A stretch of 25,167 nt of DNA, taken from contig JAPJRA010000003.1 in the NCBI GenBank assembly GCA_030824835.1, positions 1 to 25,167 of the forward strand, given 5' to 3'. The position numbers and the translations under genes were made by a program. Under the pieces are notes generated by a model that did no database searches, had not been told where the DNA came from, and saw only the letters and a program-made list of their open reading frames with translations. The stretch's first letter is position 1, and each line of letters begins with the position of its first letter. Of this stretch, positions 8,400-15,894 are shown piece after piece. This stretch comes from Geminicoccaceae bacterium (GTDB lineage Bacteria > Pseudomonadota > Alphaproteobacteria > Geminicoccales > Geminicoccaceae).

Positions 8400-9554
8400 A
8401 TGCGCAACGAAGCTTCCGCTCGGTCCTGGTGGCTACACGCCGCTATGATGGCCTTGGCAATGTTCGCCGTGGTCTCCGTGGCTGCCGCAGCCGACATGTA
8501 CCGAGTACAGGGTGTGCCCGTCGACGAGACGGCGGAGAGTGGTGTGGCTGCGCGCGAGCTGGCTATCACAGCCGGAAAGCGCGAGGGGCTGCGGCGTCTG
8601 CTGCAGCGGCTGACGGCGCCTTCGGTCCATGACCGCCTTCCGGACGTGTCCGCCAGTCCGATCGAGCAGTACGTGAACAGCTTCGAGATCGCGCAGGAGA
8701 GGGTGGGGCCGAACCGCTACATCGGGACGCTGAACGTGAGTTACGTCGCGGCAGCAGTCCAGTCGCTGCTGGAAAGCGCGGGCATAGTTTATGTCACCCG
8801 CCGGTCGGACCCCATCCTGGTCGTGCCGATCGAGCTGATCGATGGCGCACCCGTGGCTTGGGTCGATGCCAGCCCATGGCGTGCCGCTTGGTACGAGGGG
8901 ATCGATCAGGCGACGGTGACCGTGCTGGCCTTGCCGCTGGGAGATCTCGCGGATATCGCGGCAGCGCCGCCCGAGGCGATCATGGCTGCGGATCGCGCAT
9001 CGCTCGATGCGCTGGCCAGCCGTTATGCCGCGTCGACGGTGATGGTCGCCACCGCCAGCACTCGGCTCGCGGAGCCGTCAGGAGCGCTCTCAGGTATCGA
9101 CATAACGGTCCGCCGCGAAGATGCCTGGAACCGCCCGCTGCTGAAGGCCGTTGTCGAACCGGAGCCAGGCGAGACGCCCGAAGCGACCATGGACCGTGCT
9201 GTGGGTGAGGTGATCGCGGCGATCGAGGACAATTGGAAAGCGGACACCATTGGGCGAGCGGAGGCACTGCAGGTGCTTCCGGTCGTGGTGCCGCTTGCCG
9301 GGCTGCGGGCGTGGGTGCAAATAAAGCGTGATCTGGGCGAACTGGACGAGATTCGCTCGGTGGTGGTGGACGAGTTCAGTCAGTCCGAGGCGCGGGTGCA
9401 GATCGGCTTTGTGGGAGACCTGGAGCCGCTGAAGGCAGCGGTGGGGCGAGTTGGCTTGGCGTTGGATCAGGAGAGCGATGGATGGCGGCTGCATCCAGCG
9501 GACGAGCCGGCGGCGTTGGATTCGCAGCCGTACGTGTCGCCCGCTACGCCTTGA
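8400..9554 (+). CDS. DUF2066 domain protein, exported
   Basis: A protein of about 384 residues with an N-terminal signal peptide (hydrophobic MMALAMFAVVSVAAAAD). The DUF2066 hallmarks are conserved: YRVQGVPVDETAESGVAARELAI, GKREGLRRLLQRL, and the YVNSFEIAQERV / YIGTLNVSY region. The molecular function of DUF2066 is not known to me. In alphaproteobacteria the gene commonly sits where it does here, divergent from purM and ahead of a CDP-alcohol phosphatidyltransferase gene and hdaA. ATG 8400 is preferred because it places the signal peptide properly; a GTG at 8361 would add 13 residues. The downstream gene's ATG lies inside its 3' end. Confidence 0.85.
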   Translation: MRNEASARSWWLHAAMMALAMFAVVSVAAAADMYRVQGVPVDETAESGVAARELAITAGKREGLRRLLQRLTAPSVHDRLPDVSASPIEQYVNSFEIAQERVGPNRYIGTLNVSYVAAAVQSLLESAGIVYVTRRSDPILVVPIELIDGAPVAWVDASPWRAAWYEGIDQATVTVLALPLGDLADIAAAPPEAIMAADRASLDALASRYAASTVMVATASTRLAEPSGALSGIDITVRREDAWNRPLLKAVVEPEPGETPEATMDRAVGEVIAAIEDNWKADTIGRAEALQVLPVVVPLAGLRAWVQIKRDLGELDEIRSVVVDEFSQSEARVQIGFVGDLEPLKAAVGRVGLALDQESDGWRLHPADEPAALDSQPYVSPATP

Positions 9555-10111
9555 GCGTGCTGGATCGCAATGCGGCGAACGTGCTGACCCTGGCGCGTTT
9601 GTTCTGCGTGCTGCCGCTTGTTCTACTCGTCGATGCCGGTGACTATCACGCTGCCGCGCTGGTGTTCTTCTTCGCGGCCTTCACCGACTTGGCCGATGGC
9701 TATGTGGCCAAGCGGTTCAACCGGATCACCCCGCTGGGTGCCGTGCTCGACCCGATCGCCGACAAGCTGCTAATGGACAGTCTGTTCTTGACGCTGGCGT
9801 TCGGTGGACATCTGCCGCCGTGGATAGCCCTGCTGGTGATCGGCCGGGATCTGCTCATGGTGCTGGGTACCCTAACGCTGCGGATGCTCGCCGGCCGTTT
9901 CCGGGTCGAGCCATTGCTGGTCGGCAAACTGTCGACCTTCTTCCAGATCATGCTCGGTGGGGTCGTCCTGGGCCGGCTGTCGTATCTTCCGGCATTGGAG
10001 GTCCTCGTGCATGCCGTTCTCGTCCTGACCACCGTCTTCGTGATCGGCTCGGCATTCGCCTATGTGCATTCAGCCGGGCGAATTTGGATGCTCGCCCGCG
10101 TCGCCCGCTGA
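9482..10111 (+). CDS. CDP-alcohol phosphatidyltransferase family protein
   Basis: An integral membrane enzyme that would transfer a phosphatidyl group from CDP-diacylglycerol to an alcohol; PgsA (phosphatidylglycerophosphate synthase) is the best-known type. The signature D-x2-DG-x2-A-[R]-x8-G-x3-D-x3-D is present in TDLADGYVAKRF through GAVLDPIADK, with Lys where Arg is usual after the Ala. Several hydrophobic helices follow, as expected for about 200 residues. ATG 9482 overlaps the DUF2066 gene by 73 bp but has an AGGAG eight bases upstream. TTG 9551 (overlapping the TGA) and GTG 9557 would fit the family's usual short N-terminus and remain possible. The alcohol substrate is not assigned. 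Confidence 0.85.
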   Translation: MAAASSGRAGGVGFAAVRVARYALSVLDRNAANVLTLARLFCVLPLVLLVDAGDYHAAALVFFFAAFTDLADGYVAKRFNRITPLGAVLDPIADKLLMDSLFLTLAFGGHLPPWIALLVIGRDLLMVLGTLTLRMLAGRFRVEPLLVGKLSTFFQIMLGGVVLGRLSYLPALEVLVHAVLVLTTVFVIGSAFAYVHSAGRIWMLARVAR

Positions 10112-10118
10112 CGATCCC

Positions 10119-10850
10119 TTGACCACCAGCGCCGCCTCATCGGATCGCCCGGCGGCATTTCCCCGCCAGCTCGTGCTGGACCTGCCCTACGCGGTGGGTG
10201 AGGGGCTCGCCGACTTCCTGCCGTCACCCTGCAACCAGGAAGCCCTGGATGCCGTGCTGCGTTGGCCGGACTGGCCGTCCAGCGCCTGCCTGATCATCGG
10301 GCCGCGAGCCAGCGGCAAGTCCCATCTCGCGCGGATCTGGGCTGCTCGAGCAGGAGCCGTTTTCCTGCGCGGTCCCGAGCTCTGGGAGCCGGCGGCGCCG
10401 CTGCACCGGGTAGGTGACGCCACCACCTGCGTGGTCGACGACGCTGAGGACATGGCCGACGAGACGCTGCTGTTTCACCTCTACAATCATCTGGCCGAGC
10501 GGGGGGGCGGGCTGCTGCTGACGGGCGCTCGGCCTGTGGCCGCATGGTCACTGCGCCTGAAGGACCTGAGGTCGCGGCTGCTGACGGCGTGGCCGGTGCG
10601 TATCGGGCCACCCGACGACGGCCTGCTGGCAGCGCTGCTGGTCAAGCAGCTGGCCGATCGACAGTTGCAGGCCGATCCGGACGTCCTGCCCTTCTTGGTC
10701 AACCGCATCGAGCGCTCGTTTGCCGCTGCACGACTTGTGGTGCGGGCGCTCGACCGGGCATCCTTGCGGGCGCGTCGGCCGCTGACGATGCCGCTGGCGC
10801 GGCAGGTGCTCGACGAGCTCGAACAGGAACAGGGGGCTGGAGAAACATGA
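10119..10850 (+). CDS. hdaA: HdaA-type DnaA regulatory inactivator
   Basis: A DnaA-related AAA+ protein of the Hda/HdaA group, which acts with the DNA polymerase clamp to stimulate ATP hydrolysis by DnaA after initiation and so limits re-initiation. Near the N-terminus, RQLVLDLPY resembles the short QL..LP clamp-binding motif of Hda proteins. CLIIGPRASGKSHLAR is the Walker A region and CVVDDAEDM the Walker B-like region, and the C-terminal part ends in an LPLAR-type helix. There is no DnaA DNA-binding domain IV. TTG 10119 starts 7 nt past the preceding stop; GTG 10062 is open but overlaps the phosphatidyltransferase gene. The stop overlaps the next ATG. Confidence 0.88.
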   Translation: MTTSAASSDRPAAFPRQLVLDLPYAVGEGLADFLPSPCNQEALDAVLRWPDWPSSACLIIGPRASGKSHLARIWAARAGAVFLRGPELWEPAAPLHRVGDATTCVVDDAEDMADETLLFHLYNHLAERGGGLLLTGARPVAAWSLRLKDLRSRLLTAWPVRIGPPDDGLLAALLVKQLADRQLQADPDVLPFLVNRIERSFAAARLVVRALDRASLRARRPLTMPLARQVLDELEQEQGAGET

Positions 10851-11629
10851 TGGATCTGCGGATTGCGGGGCGGAAGGCTATTGTCTGTGCCGCCAGCAAG
10901 GGCCTCGGCCGCGCATGCGCAGTGGCACTGGCCGAGAACGGTGTGGCGCTGGTGATCAACGCTCGCGGCCAGGAGGCGCTGGAGGCCACGGCCGAGGAGA
11001 TTCGTCGCCAGCATGGCGTGATGGTCACCGCTGTAGCGTCGGACATTACCACGCCCGAGGGTCGGGCCCAGGTGCTGGCAGCTTGCCCGGAGCCGGACAT
11101 CCTGATCAACAATGCCGGCGGCCCGCCGCCGGGCGACTTCCGTGACTGGGAGGAGGCCACCTGGTTCGCCGCGCTGCGGGCCAACATGCTGACGCCGATC
11201 GAGTTGATGCGCGCCGTCGTCGACGGCATGGGCACGCGCGGCTTCGGTCGAATCGTCAACATCACCTCGGCCGCCGTCAAGGCGCCCATCGCCGAGCTCG
11301 GGCTCTCCAACGGCGCCCGAACGGGGCTCACCGGCTTCGTGGCGGGGCTGTCGCGAGCGGTGGCGGGGCAGGGCATCACCATCAACAATATTCTTCCCGG
11401 ACGCTTCGCGACCGATCGGCTGACCAGCAATATGGCTGCCAATGCCGCCCGACGCGGACTGCCGGTGGAGGAGGTGGAGCGCGCGGCGCGGGCCGCCATC
11501 CCGGCCGGTAGATTCGGCGATGCCGCAGAGTTCGGCCAGCTCTGCGCCTTCCTGTGCTCCACCAGCGCCGGCTACATCACCGGGCAGAATCTGCTGATCG
11601 ACGGCGGCGCCTTTCCCGGCACACTGTGA
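10847..11629 (+). CDS. SDR-fold oxidoreductase with atypical active site
   Basis: A 260-residue short-chain dehydrogenase/reductase-fold protein similar to 3-oxoacyl-ACP reductase-like SDRs. The cofactor region is VCAASKGLGRA, a variant of TGxxxGxG in which the first Gly is replaced. NNAGG and the catalytic-type Ser in NITSAAVKAP are present. The expected YxxxK is replaced by SNGAR (residues 154-158), so both the general acid Tyr and the Lys are gone. The C-terminus (GQNLLIDGGAFPG) is normal and the frame is intact, so this is a specialised paralogue rather than a wreck. Its ATGA overlap with hdaA and GTGA overlap with anmK make it part of one operon. The reaction, if any, is unknown. Confidence 0.85.
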   Translation: MMDLRIAGRKAIVCAASKGLGRACAVALAENGVALVINARGQEALEATAEEIRRQHGVMVTAVASDITTPEGRAQVLAACPEPDILINNAGGPPPGDFRDWEEATWFAALRANMLTPIELMRAVVDGMGTRGFGRIVNITSAAVKAPIAELGLSNGARTGLTGFVAGLSRAVAGQGITINNILPGRFATDRLTSNMAANAARRGLPVEEVERAARAAIPAGRFGDAAEFGQLCAFLCSTSAGYITGQNLLIDGGAFPGTL

Positions 11630-12792
11630 GTCAGGCGTTGGGGCGCCGCCTCGAGACCATCCGAGCAGCCCCGGTGCGGATCGTGGCCGGCCTGATGAGC
11701 GGCACGTCCATGGACGGTATCGATGTGGCGGTATGCCGGATCGCTGCCGGCGAGCCGCGGCTGCTGGAACTGCTCGGGGCGACGACGATGCCCTGGGACC
11801 CGGCTTTGGCAGCACGCCTGCTGCGTGCACATGTTGCCGATGCACTGGAGCTTTCCCGTCTCAACCGTCTGACGGGCGAGGCATTTGCCGACGCCGCGGC
11901 TGGCCTCGCCCTGACGTTGGGCGTGACGTTGGATCTCGTCGGCAGCCACGGTCAGACCGTGGCACACGAACACGGCGACGCCACGTTGCAGATCGGCGAT
12001 GCGGCATTCCTGGCCGAGCGGCTGGGTTGTCCCGTGGTGAGCGATTTCCGGCAGAACGACATCGCTGCCGGTGGCTGTGGCGCGCCCTTGGTTCCGATCG
12101 TCGATCGCTGGCTGCTGTCGCGGCCGAAGACCGGCGTCTTGGCGCTCAATCTCGGTGGAATCGCCAACCTCACGGCCTTGCCGCCTCGCGAAGATCTTAC
12201 GGCGCCGGTGCTCGGCTTCGACTGCGGGCCCGGCAACATGGCGCTCGACGAGCTGGCGCGACGCCATTCCGGCGGCGCGGACGCGTGCGATCGTGACGGG
12301 CGTCTCGCCGCTGCCGGGGAGGTGGATCAGCCCTTGCTCGCGGAGCTGCTGGCGGATCCCGTGCTGGCGACGCCACCACCCCGCTCCCTGGGGCGCGAGC
12401 AGTATGGCGCGGCGTTCGTCGACGGCCTGCTCGGGCGCCATCCTCCTGCCGACGAGCGGGCCTGGCTGAGCCTGTTCGCGACGCTGACCGAGCTCACGGC
12501 CCGGGCAGTGGCACTGTCCTACCGGCGGTATGCGGAGCCGATCCAGCCCGCCGACGAGGTGGTGGTCAGTGGCGGCGGCGCACGCAATGGTGAGTTGATG
12601 CGCCGTCTGGCCGTGGCCCTGGCGCCGACGCCCGTCACCACCAGTGATCGTTACGGCTTGCCGGTCGACTACAAGGAGGCGATCGCCTTCGCGCTGCTGG
12701 CTTCGGCGCGCGTGGATGGTGTCGTGGCCAATCTGCCGGCTGTGACTGGTGCTCGGCGCTCGGTCCTGCTGGGCAAGGTGACGGAGGCCTGA
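11626..12792 (+). CDS. anmK: Anhydro-N-acetylmuramic acid kinase
   Basis: AnmK opens and phosphorylates 1,6-anhydro-MurNAc from turned-over peptidoglycan to give MurNAc-6-phosphate, using ATP in the cytoplasm. The 388-residue protein shows IVAGLMSGTSMDGIDVAV at the N-terminus, LVGSHGQTVAHEH, SDFRQNDIAAGG.GAPLVP, LNLGGIANLT, GFDCGPGNMALDEL and a C-terminal VVVSGGGARNGELM, all typical of the ASKHA-fold family. GTG 11626 overlaps the SDR stop codon (GTGA), giving MSQALGRR and a normal length; upstream frame is shadow. Downstream steps such as MurQ are not in the window. Confidence 0.95.
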   Translation: MSQALGRRLETIRAAPVRIVAGLMSGTSMDGIDVAVCRIAAGEPRLLELLGATTMPWDPALAARLLRAHVADALELSRLNRLTGEAFADAAAGLALTLGVTLDLVGSHGQTVAHEHGDATLQIGDAAFLAERLGCPVVSDFRQNDIAAGGCGAPLVPIVDRWLLSRPKTGVLALNLGGIANLTALPPREDLTAPVLGFDCGPGNMALDELARRHSGGADACDRDGRLAAAGEVDQPLLAELLADPVLATPPPRSLGREQYGAAFVDGLLGRHPPADERAWLSLFATLTELTARAVALSYRRYAEPIQPADEVVVSGGGARNGELMRRLAVALAPTPVTTSDRYGLPVDYKEAIAFALLASARVDGVVANLPAVTGARRSVLLGKVTEA

Positions 12793-12797
12793 ACCAC

Positions 12798-12805
12798 TTA
12801 ACCAT
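12798..12805 (+). promoter_or_regulatory. CtrA-like half-site TTAACCAT
   Basis: TTAACCAT lies 58 bp before the start of the TPR lipoprotein gene, in an AT-rich gap following anmK. It matches the extended CtrA half-site known from Caulobacter. In that organism the Flp-pilus genes are CtrA-controlled, which fits a TadD-like gene, but an 8-base match alone is weak evidence. Confidence 0.3.
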
Positions 12806-12862
12806 TTCATAAAGCATTACTTCGATACTCCAATGCGCATGCCGATCGCGCTGGAGTTTCGA

Positions 12863-14104
12863 ATGAGCCTGCTGTCCTGCCGTGCCTGCCATGCAGCACA
12901 GCTCGCCGCGTTGGCGTTTGTGCTGGCCCTGGCCGGCTGTGGTGGCGTACCCGAAAGCCCGCTGCCGGCAGGTGAGCGTCCGGGTGATTTGCTGCCCGAA
13001 AGTGCTCGGACGCGGTCAGACAGTCTGGTCAGATTGGGGGAGACAGCCTTGCGGAGCGGCGAGGTCGATATCGCGGCCACGCTGTTCGAGCAGGCGGGAG
13101 CCATTGATCGCAACAATATCCGTGCCGCCATCGGTCTGGGCGACTCGCTGCTGGCAGCCGGCCGTGGCCTGGATGCGAGCCGGGCCTTCGAGCGGGCCCT
13201 GGCGCTCGAGCCCACGCTGCCTGCCGCACAGTACGGCTATGCCCGCGCCATGATTGCCATTCGACGGCCGGAGGTTGCCGCCGACCATCTGCGGCGCCTC
13301 GTGGCCAGCGATCCCAGCGACGTGGCGGCGATCAACGCCCTTGGCGTCGCCTATGATCTTCTGGGCGAGCATGGCAAGGCCACCGAGACCTATCGGCTCG
13401 GGCTGGCATTGGTGCCGGCGTCGATGCAGTTGCGAAACAATCTTGGGCTCTCGCTGGCGCTGCAGGAGAGGTTTCCGGAGGCCTTGGAATTGCTGCGGCC
13501 GCTGGCGGAAGGCGCCGAGTCGACGAGGCGCACCCGCCAGAACCTTGCGCTGGCCTATGGCCTGCAAGGCGACCTTGGCAGGGCCGAGCGGCTGGGCCGG
13601 GTCGATCTCGATGGCGCCGACGTGCGTGCCAACCTGTCCTATTTCGCTACCGTCCGTGGCCTCGCCGATCCCATCGCCAAGGCCGCCGCATTGGCACCGG
13701 AAACGGTACCCGAATGGGATGAACCACGCCGCGCCACACCGAATCAGGCGAGGCCCCGCACGCTCCCGGCGGCGCCTCGCAACTCGGCGCCTGCGCCGCG
13801 AGAGCCCAAAGCGGGGCCTCGCCGGTTGACCCCGGCCCTGAACCTCGTCGATGTGACCCAGCTGCCCACTGGCGGTTGGTTCGTCAATGTCGGCAAGTTT
13901 CCTGATGCCGCGGCCGCCACCGCAAGCTGGCAGGTGATGCGGACCGAGCATGCGGCAGAACTCGGCGGATTGGGCAAGCTTGCCGGCTCGGGCGACGGAC
14001 CGGAGCCGCTTTTGGTCGGCCCGGTGGCCGACGAGGCCGGGGCGCGCCAGGTCTGCCAGTCCCTTGGCGAGGCCGCGCCTGGGTGCCAGCCGATCCAGCT
14101 CTAA
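12863..14104 (+). CDS. TPR lipoprotein with C-terminal SPOR-like domain (TadD-like)
   Basis: A 413-residue predicted lipoprotein. The signal sequence ends LALAGC, giving lipid-modified Cys26. Residues about 60-230 form tetratricopeptide repeats (for example AAIGLGDSLLAAGRGLDASRAFERAL, broken here as AAIGLGDSLLAAG then RAFERALALEP; also INALGVAYDLLGEHGKA). A Pro/Ala/Arg-rich linker follows. The last about 75 residues (GGWFVNVGKFPD to CQSLGEAAPGC) resemble a SPOR domain, which in other proteins binds denuded septal peptidoglycan. TPR lipoproteins of this size include TadD, the pilotin-like component of Flp pilus systems, and an Flp-type pilin gene lies next door. No other tad genes are visible. 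ATG 12863 is chosen for its GGAG six bases upstream; ATG 12833 is also open. Confidence 0.8.
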   Translation: MSLLSCRACHAAQLAALAFVLALAGCGGVPESPLPAGERPGDLLPESARTRSDSLVRLGETALRSGEVDIAATLFEQAGAIDRNNIRAAIGLGDSLLAAGRGLDASRAFERALALEPTLPAAQYGYARAMIAIRRPEVAADHLRRLVASDPSDVAAINALGVAYDLLGEHGKATETYRLGLALVPASMQLRNNLGLSLALQERFPEALELLRPLAEGAESTRRTRQNLALAYGLQGDLGRAERLGRVDLDGADVRANLSYFATVRGLADPIAKAAALAPETVPEWDEPRRATPNQARPRTLPAAPRNSAPAPREPKAGPRRLTPALNLVDVTQLPTGGWFVNVGKFPDAAAATASWQVMRTEHAAELGGLGKLAGSGDGPEPLLVGPVADEAGARQVCQSLGEAAPGCQPIQL

Positions 14105-14294
14105 CGCTGTGCTGCGCGGCGTGCCGGCTGCATCCGGCCACCTCTGCCGTTTGCCGCAACGATCCGCGGCTTTGCCCGTCGAACATGGCGGCCTGACGCG
14201 GCCGTCCAACCCACTGGCGAGCACCGCACCCATACTGCGACCTGGGACACGATCCACGTGGGATCGCGCCGATCGAAAGGCACCACGGCAGTGC

Positions 14295-14315
14295 GGCAGG
14301 TGACGGTCACCTGCC
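14295..14315. terminator. 21-bp palindrome at the pilin 3' end
   Basis: GGCAGGTGAC and GTCACCTGCC flank a single G, giving 10-bp arms. As RNA it would fold with an 8-bp stem and 5-nt loop. It contains the pilin stop codon and sits between the convergent TPR lipoprotein and pilin genes, so a terminator role is likely. No T-run follows on either strand. Confidence 0.45.
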
Positions 14316-14534
14316 CAGCGCCGCCTCGATCGCCGCGGAGATCGCCTGCATCTGCCCGTAGAGACCGCCCGTGCCACCACCCAGCGCCTGCAGGCCGGCA
14401 ACGCACAAGATCGCTACCAGAGCCGCGAGCAGGGCGTACTCGATCGCGGTGGTCCCCTGCTCGTCGCGGCTCAGCGAGGGCGGACAGCAGCAGCCTTGGG
14501 ATGGGCGTGGAGCAGGCGTCATGGTCACTCTCAT
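14307..14534 (-). CDS. Flp/Fap-type pilin
   Basis: A 75-residue class III prepilin of the Flp/Fap family, the subunit of thin Tad (Flp) pili used in adhesion. The hallmark is DEQG followed directly by TTAIEYALLAALVAI. Prepilin peptidase would cut after the Gly, leaving Glu at +5 and Tyr at +6 at the head of a long hydrophobic helix. The leader contains three consecutive Cys and a Pro-rich start, which is unusual. ATG 14522 (GAG a few bases upstream) would shorten the leader by four residues. No TadV/CpaA, CpaB or secretin gene accompanies it, so assembly proteins would have to be encoded elsewhere. dusA ends 58 bp upstream on the same strand. Confidence 0.88.
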   Translation of the reverse strand: MRVTMTPAPRPSQGCCCPPSLSRDEQGTTAIEYALLAALVAILCVAGLQALGGGTGGLYGQMQAISAAIEAALGR

Positions 14535-14561
14535 ACTTCGGGCGAGCCTACGCGAACGGCA

Positions 14562-14576
14562 TCAAGAGAGCGTTAA
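14562..14576 (-). promoter_or_regulatory. CtrA-like box TTAA-N7-TTGA upstream of the pilin
   Basis: On the minus strand TTAAC at 14576 is followed by TTGA after seven bases, one mismatch from the TTAA-N7-TTAA CtrA consensus. It ends 28 bp before the pilin ATG. TTAA is rare in GC-rich DNA, which makes the placement more notable, but binding is inferred only. Confidence 0.35.
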
Positions 14577-14592
14577 GGCCCCGCTGATATGC

Positions 14593-15591
14593 TCAGGTGG
14601 CCAGTATGTCGGGCTCCCGGATCAGGCGCGCTGCTTCGAGCAGCACGCTGGGCGGGTCTGAAAGTGTCACCGCCGACAGGCGCCGGCGCCATGCCCGCGC
14701 ACCAGGCAGGCCGTTGAACAGGCCCAGCATGTGGCGGGCCACGGCACGAGTGGGCACACCGCGCTGGCCTTGCGCCTCCGCATAGGAGGTCATCGCTTCG
14801 ACCACCTCATGGCGGCCGAGCTTTTCGTCGCCGTCGCCGATCAGCAGCCGGTGGAAGCCGGTCAGGGACCAGGGATTCTCGTAGGCTTCGCGCCCGATCA
14901 TCACACCGTCGACGTGATGCATCTGGTCCAGGGTCGCCGTGGGCTCGCGCAGGCCGCCATTGAGCACGATCTGCAGCTCGGGAAACTCCCGCTTCAGACG
15001 GTGCACGATGTCGTGGCGCAGAGGCGGGATTTCACGGTTCTCCTTGGGGCTGAGGCCCTTAAGCCAAGCCTTGCGGGCATGCACGATGAAGGTCATGCAG
15101 CCCGCGGCGCGCACTGTTGCCACGAAGTGTGCGAGAAAGGCGAACTCTTCGCTATCGTCAATGCCGATCCGGCACTTGACCGTGACCGGCACCGCTACGG
15201 CGGCAGCCATCGCAGCGACGACGTCTGCCACGCGCTCCGGCTCGGCCATCAGGCAGGCGCCGAACCGCCCGCGCTGGACACGATCCGACGGACAGCCGCA
15301 GTTGAGGTTGATCTCGTCGTAGCCCATGGCGGCGCCGATGGCGGATGCTCGGGCGAGCTCGGTTGGCTCGCAGCCACCCAGTTGCAGCGCCACGGGATGC
15401 TCCGGCAGGTCGAAGCCGAGATGGCGCTCGACGTCGCCGTGCAGGACCGCACCCGCGTGCACCATCTCCGTATAGAGTAGCGCACGTGGGGCCAGCAGCC
15501 GATGAAACTGGCGACAATGCCGGTCCGTCCAGTCCATCATCGGGGCCACCGATAGCCGACGGGCGGAAGAGGGTACCGTATCCAAGGTCAT
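14593..15591 (-). CDS. dusA: tRNA-dihydrouridine synthase A
   Basis: An FMN-dependent enzyme that reduces specific uridines of tRNA to dihydrouridine using NADPH; DusA acts on U20 and U20a in E. coli. The 332-residue protein has SVAPMMDWTDRHCR at the N-terminus, VALQLGGCEP, and INLNCGCPSDRVQRGRFGA with the catalytic Cys (about residue 100). It also has VTVKCRIGID and the DusA-specific HARKAWLKGLSPKENR stretch, and VMIGREAYENPW near the FMN phosphate site. ATG 15591 gives the expected N-terminus; TTG 15654 would add 21 unlikely residues. The flp-type pilin gene follows on the same strand. Confidence 0.95.
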   Translation of the reverse strand: MTLDTVPSSARRLSVAPMMDWTDRHCRQFHRLLAPRALLYTEMVHAGAVLHGDVERHLGFDLPEHPVALQLGGCEPTELARASAIGAAMGYDEINLNCGCPSDRVQRGRFGACLMAEPERVADVVAAMAAAVAVPVTVKCRIGIDDSEEFAFLAHFVATVRAAGCMTFIVHARKAWLKGLSPKENREIPPLRHDIVHRLKREFPELQIVLNGGLREPTATLDQMHHVDGVMIGREAYENPWSLTGFHRLLIGDGDEKLGRHEVVEAMTSYAEAQGQRGVPTRAVARHMLGLFNGLPGARAWRRRLSAVTLSDPPSVLLEAARLIREPDILAT

Positions 15592-15894
15592 CGTGAGGTC
15601 ATTGTTGCTATGAGGTGCATCGGCAGGGCGATACTCGTCCGAGCCTAGCCGCAACTGGGCCCGCTTACCGCAAGACGCAAGGTGCTGCCGACGCCGACAC
15701 CCGGCAGGGCGACAGCTTGTCGGTGCGACGGCAATCCCCGATTGCCATCAAGGATACACTCAGAAGGAAAACGACTGTCACATCGGGTCGCATTGGACGA
15801 TCCTGAGAGGCAAGTGCGGCTCGGACAGGCTAGCATGGATGGATCATGGGGTCGCGTTGCGCGGCCAAGAACTCGCTCGCCAGTGAGGCTTTGC
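15592..15894. other. Intergenic region between divergent dusA and GST genes
   Basis: About 300 bp between two divergent genes. The only structure I see is a 6-bp hairpin, GGCAAT (15730-15735) and ATTGCC (15741-15746) around a CCCCG loop. No convincing -35/-10 pair or RNA gene was found. Confidence 0.4.

Noticed and set aside
10487..11845. 452-codon minus-strand open frame
   Set aside because: It runs antisense across hdaA, the SDR gene and anmK without any recognisable motif.
11572..12810. 412-codon minus-strand open frame opposite anmK
   Set aside because: It mirrors the strongly conserved AnmK frame and has the composition of a GC-rich antisense shadow.
13016..14401. 461-codon minus-strand open frame
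   Set aside because: It is antisense to the TPR lipoprotein and also crosses the pilin stop in another frame; no family resemblance.
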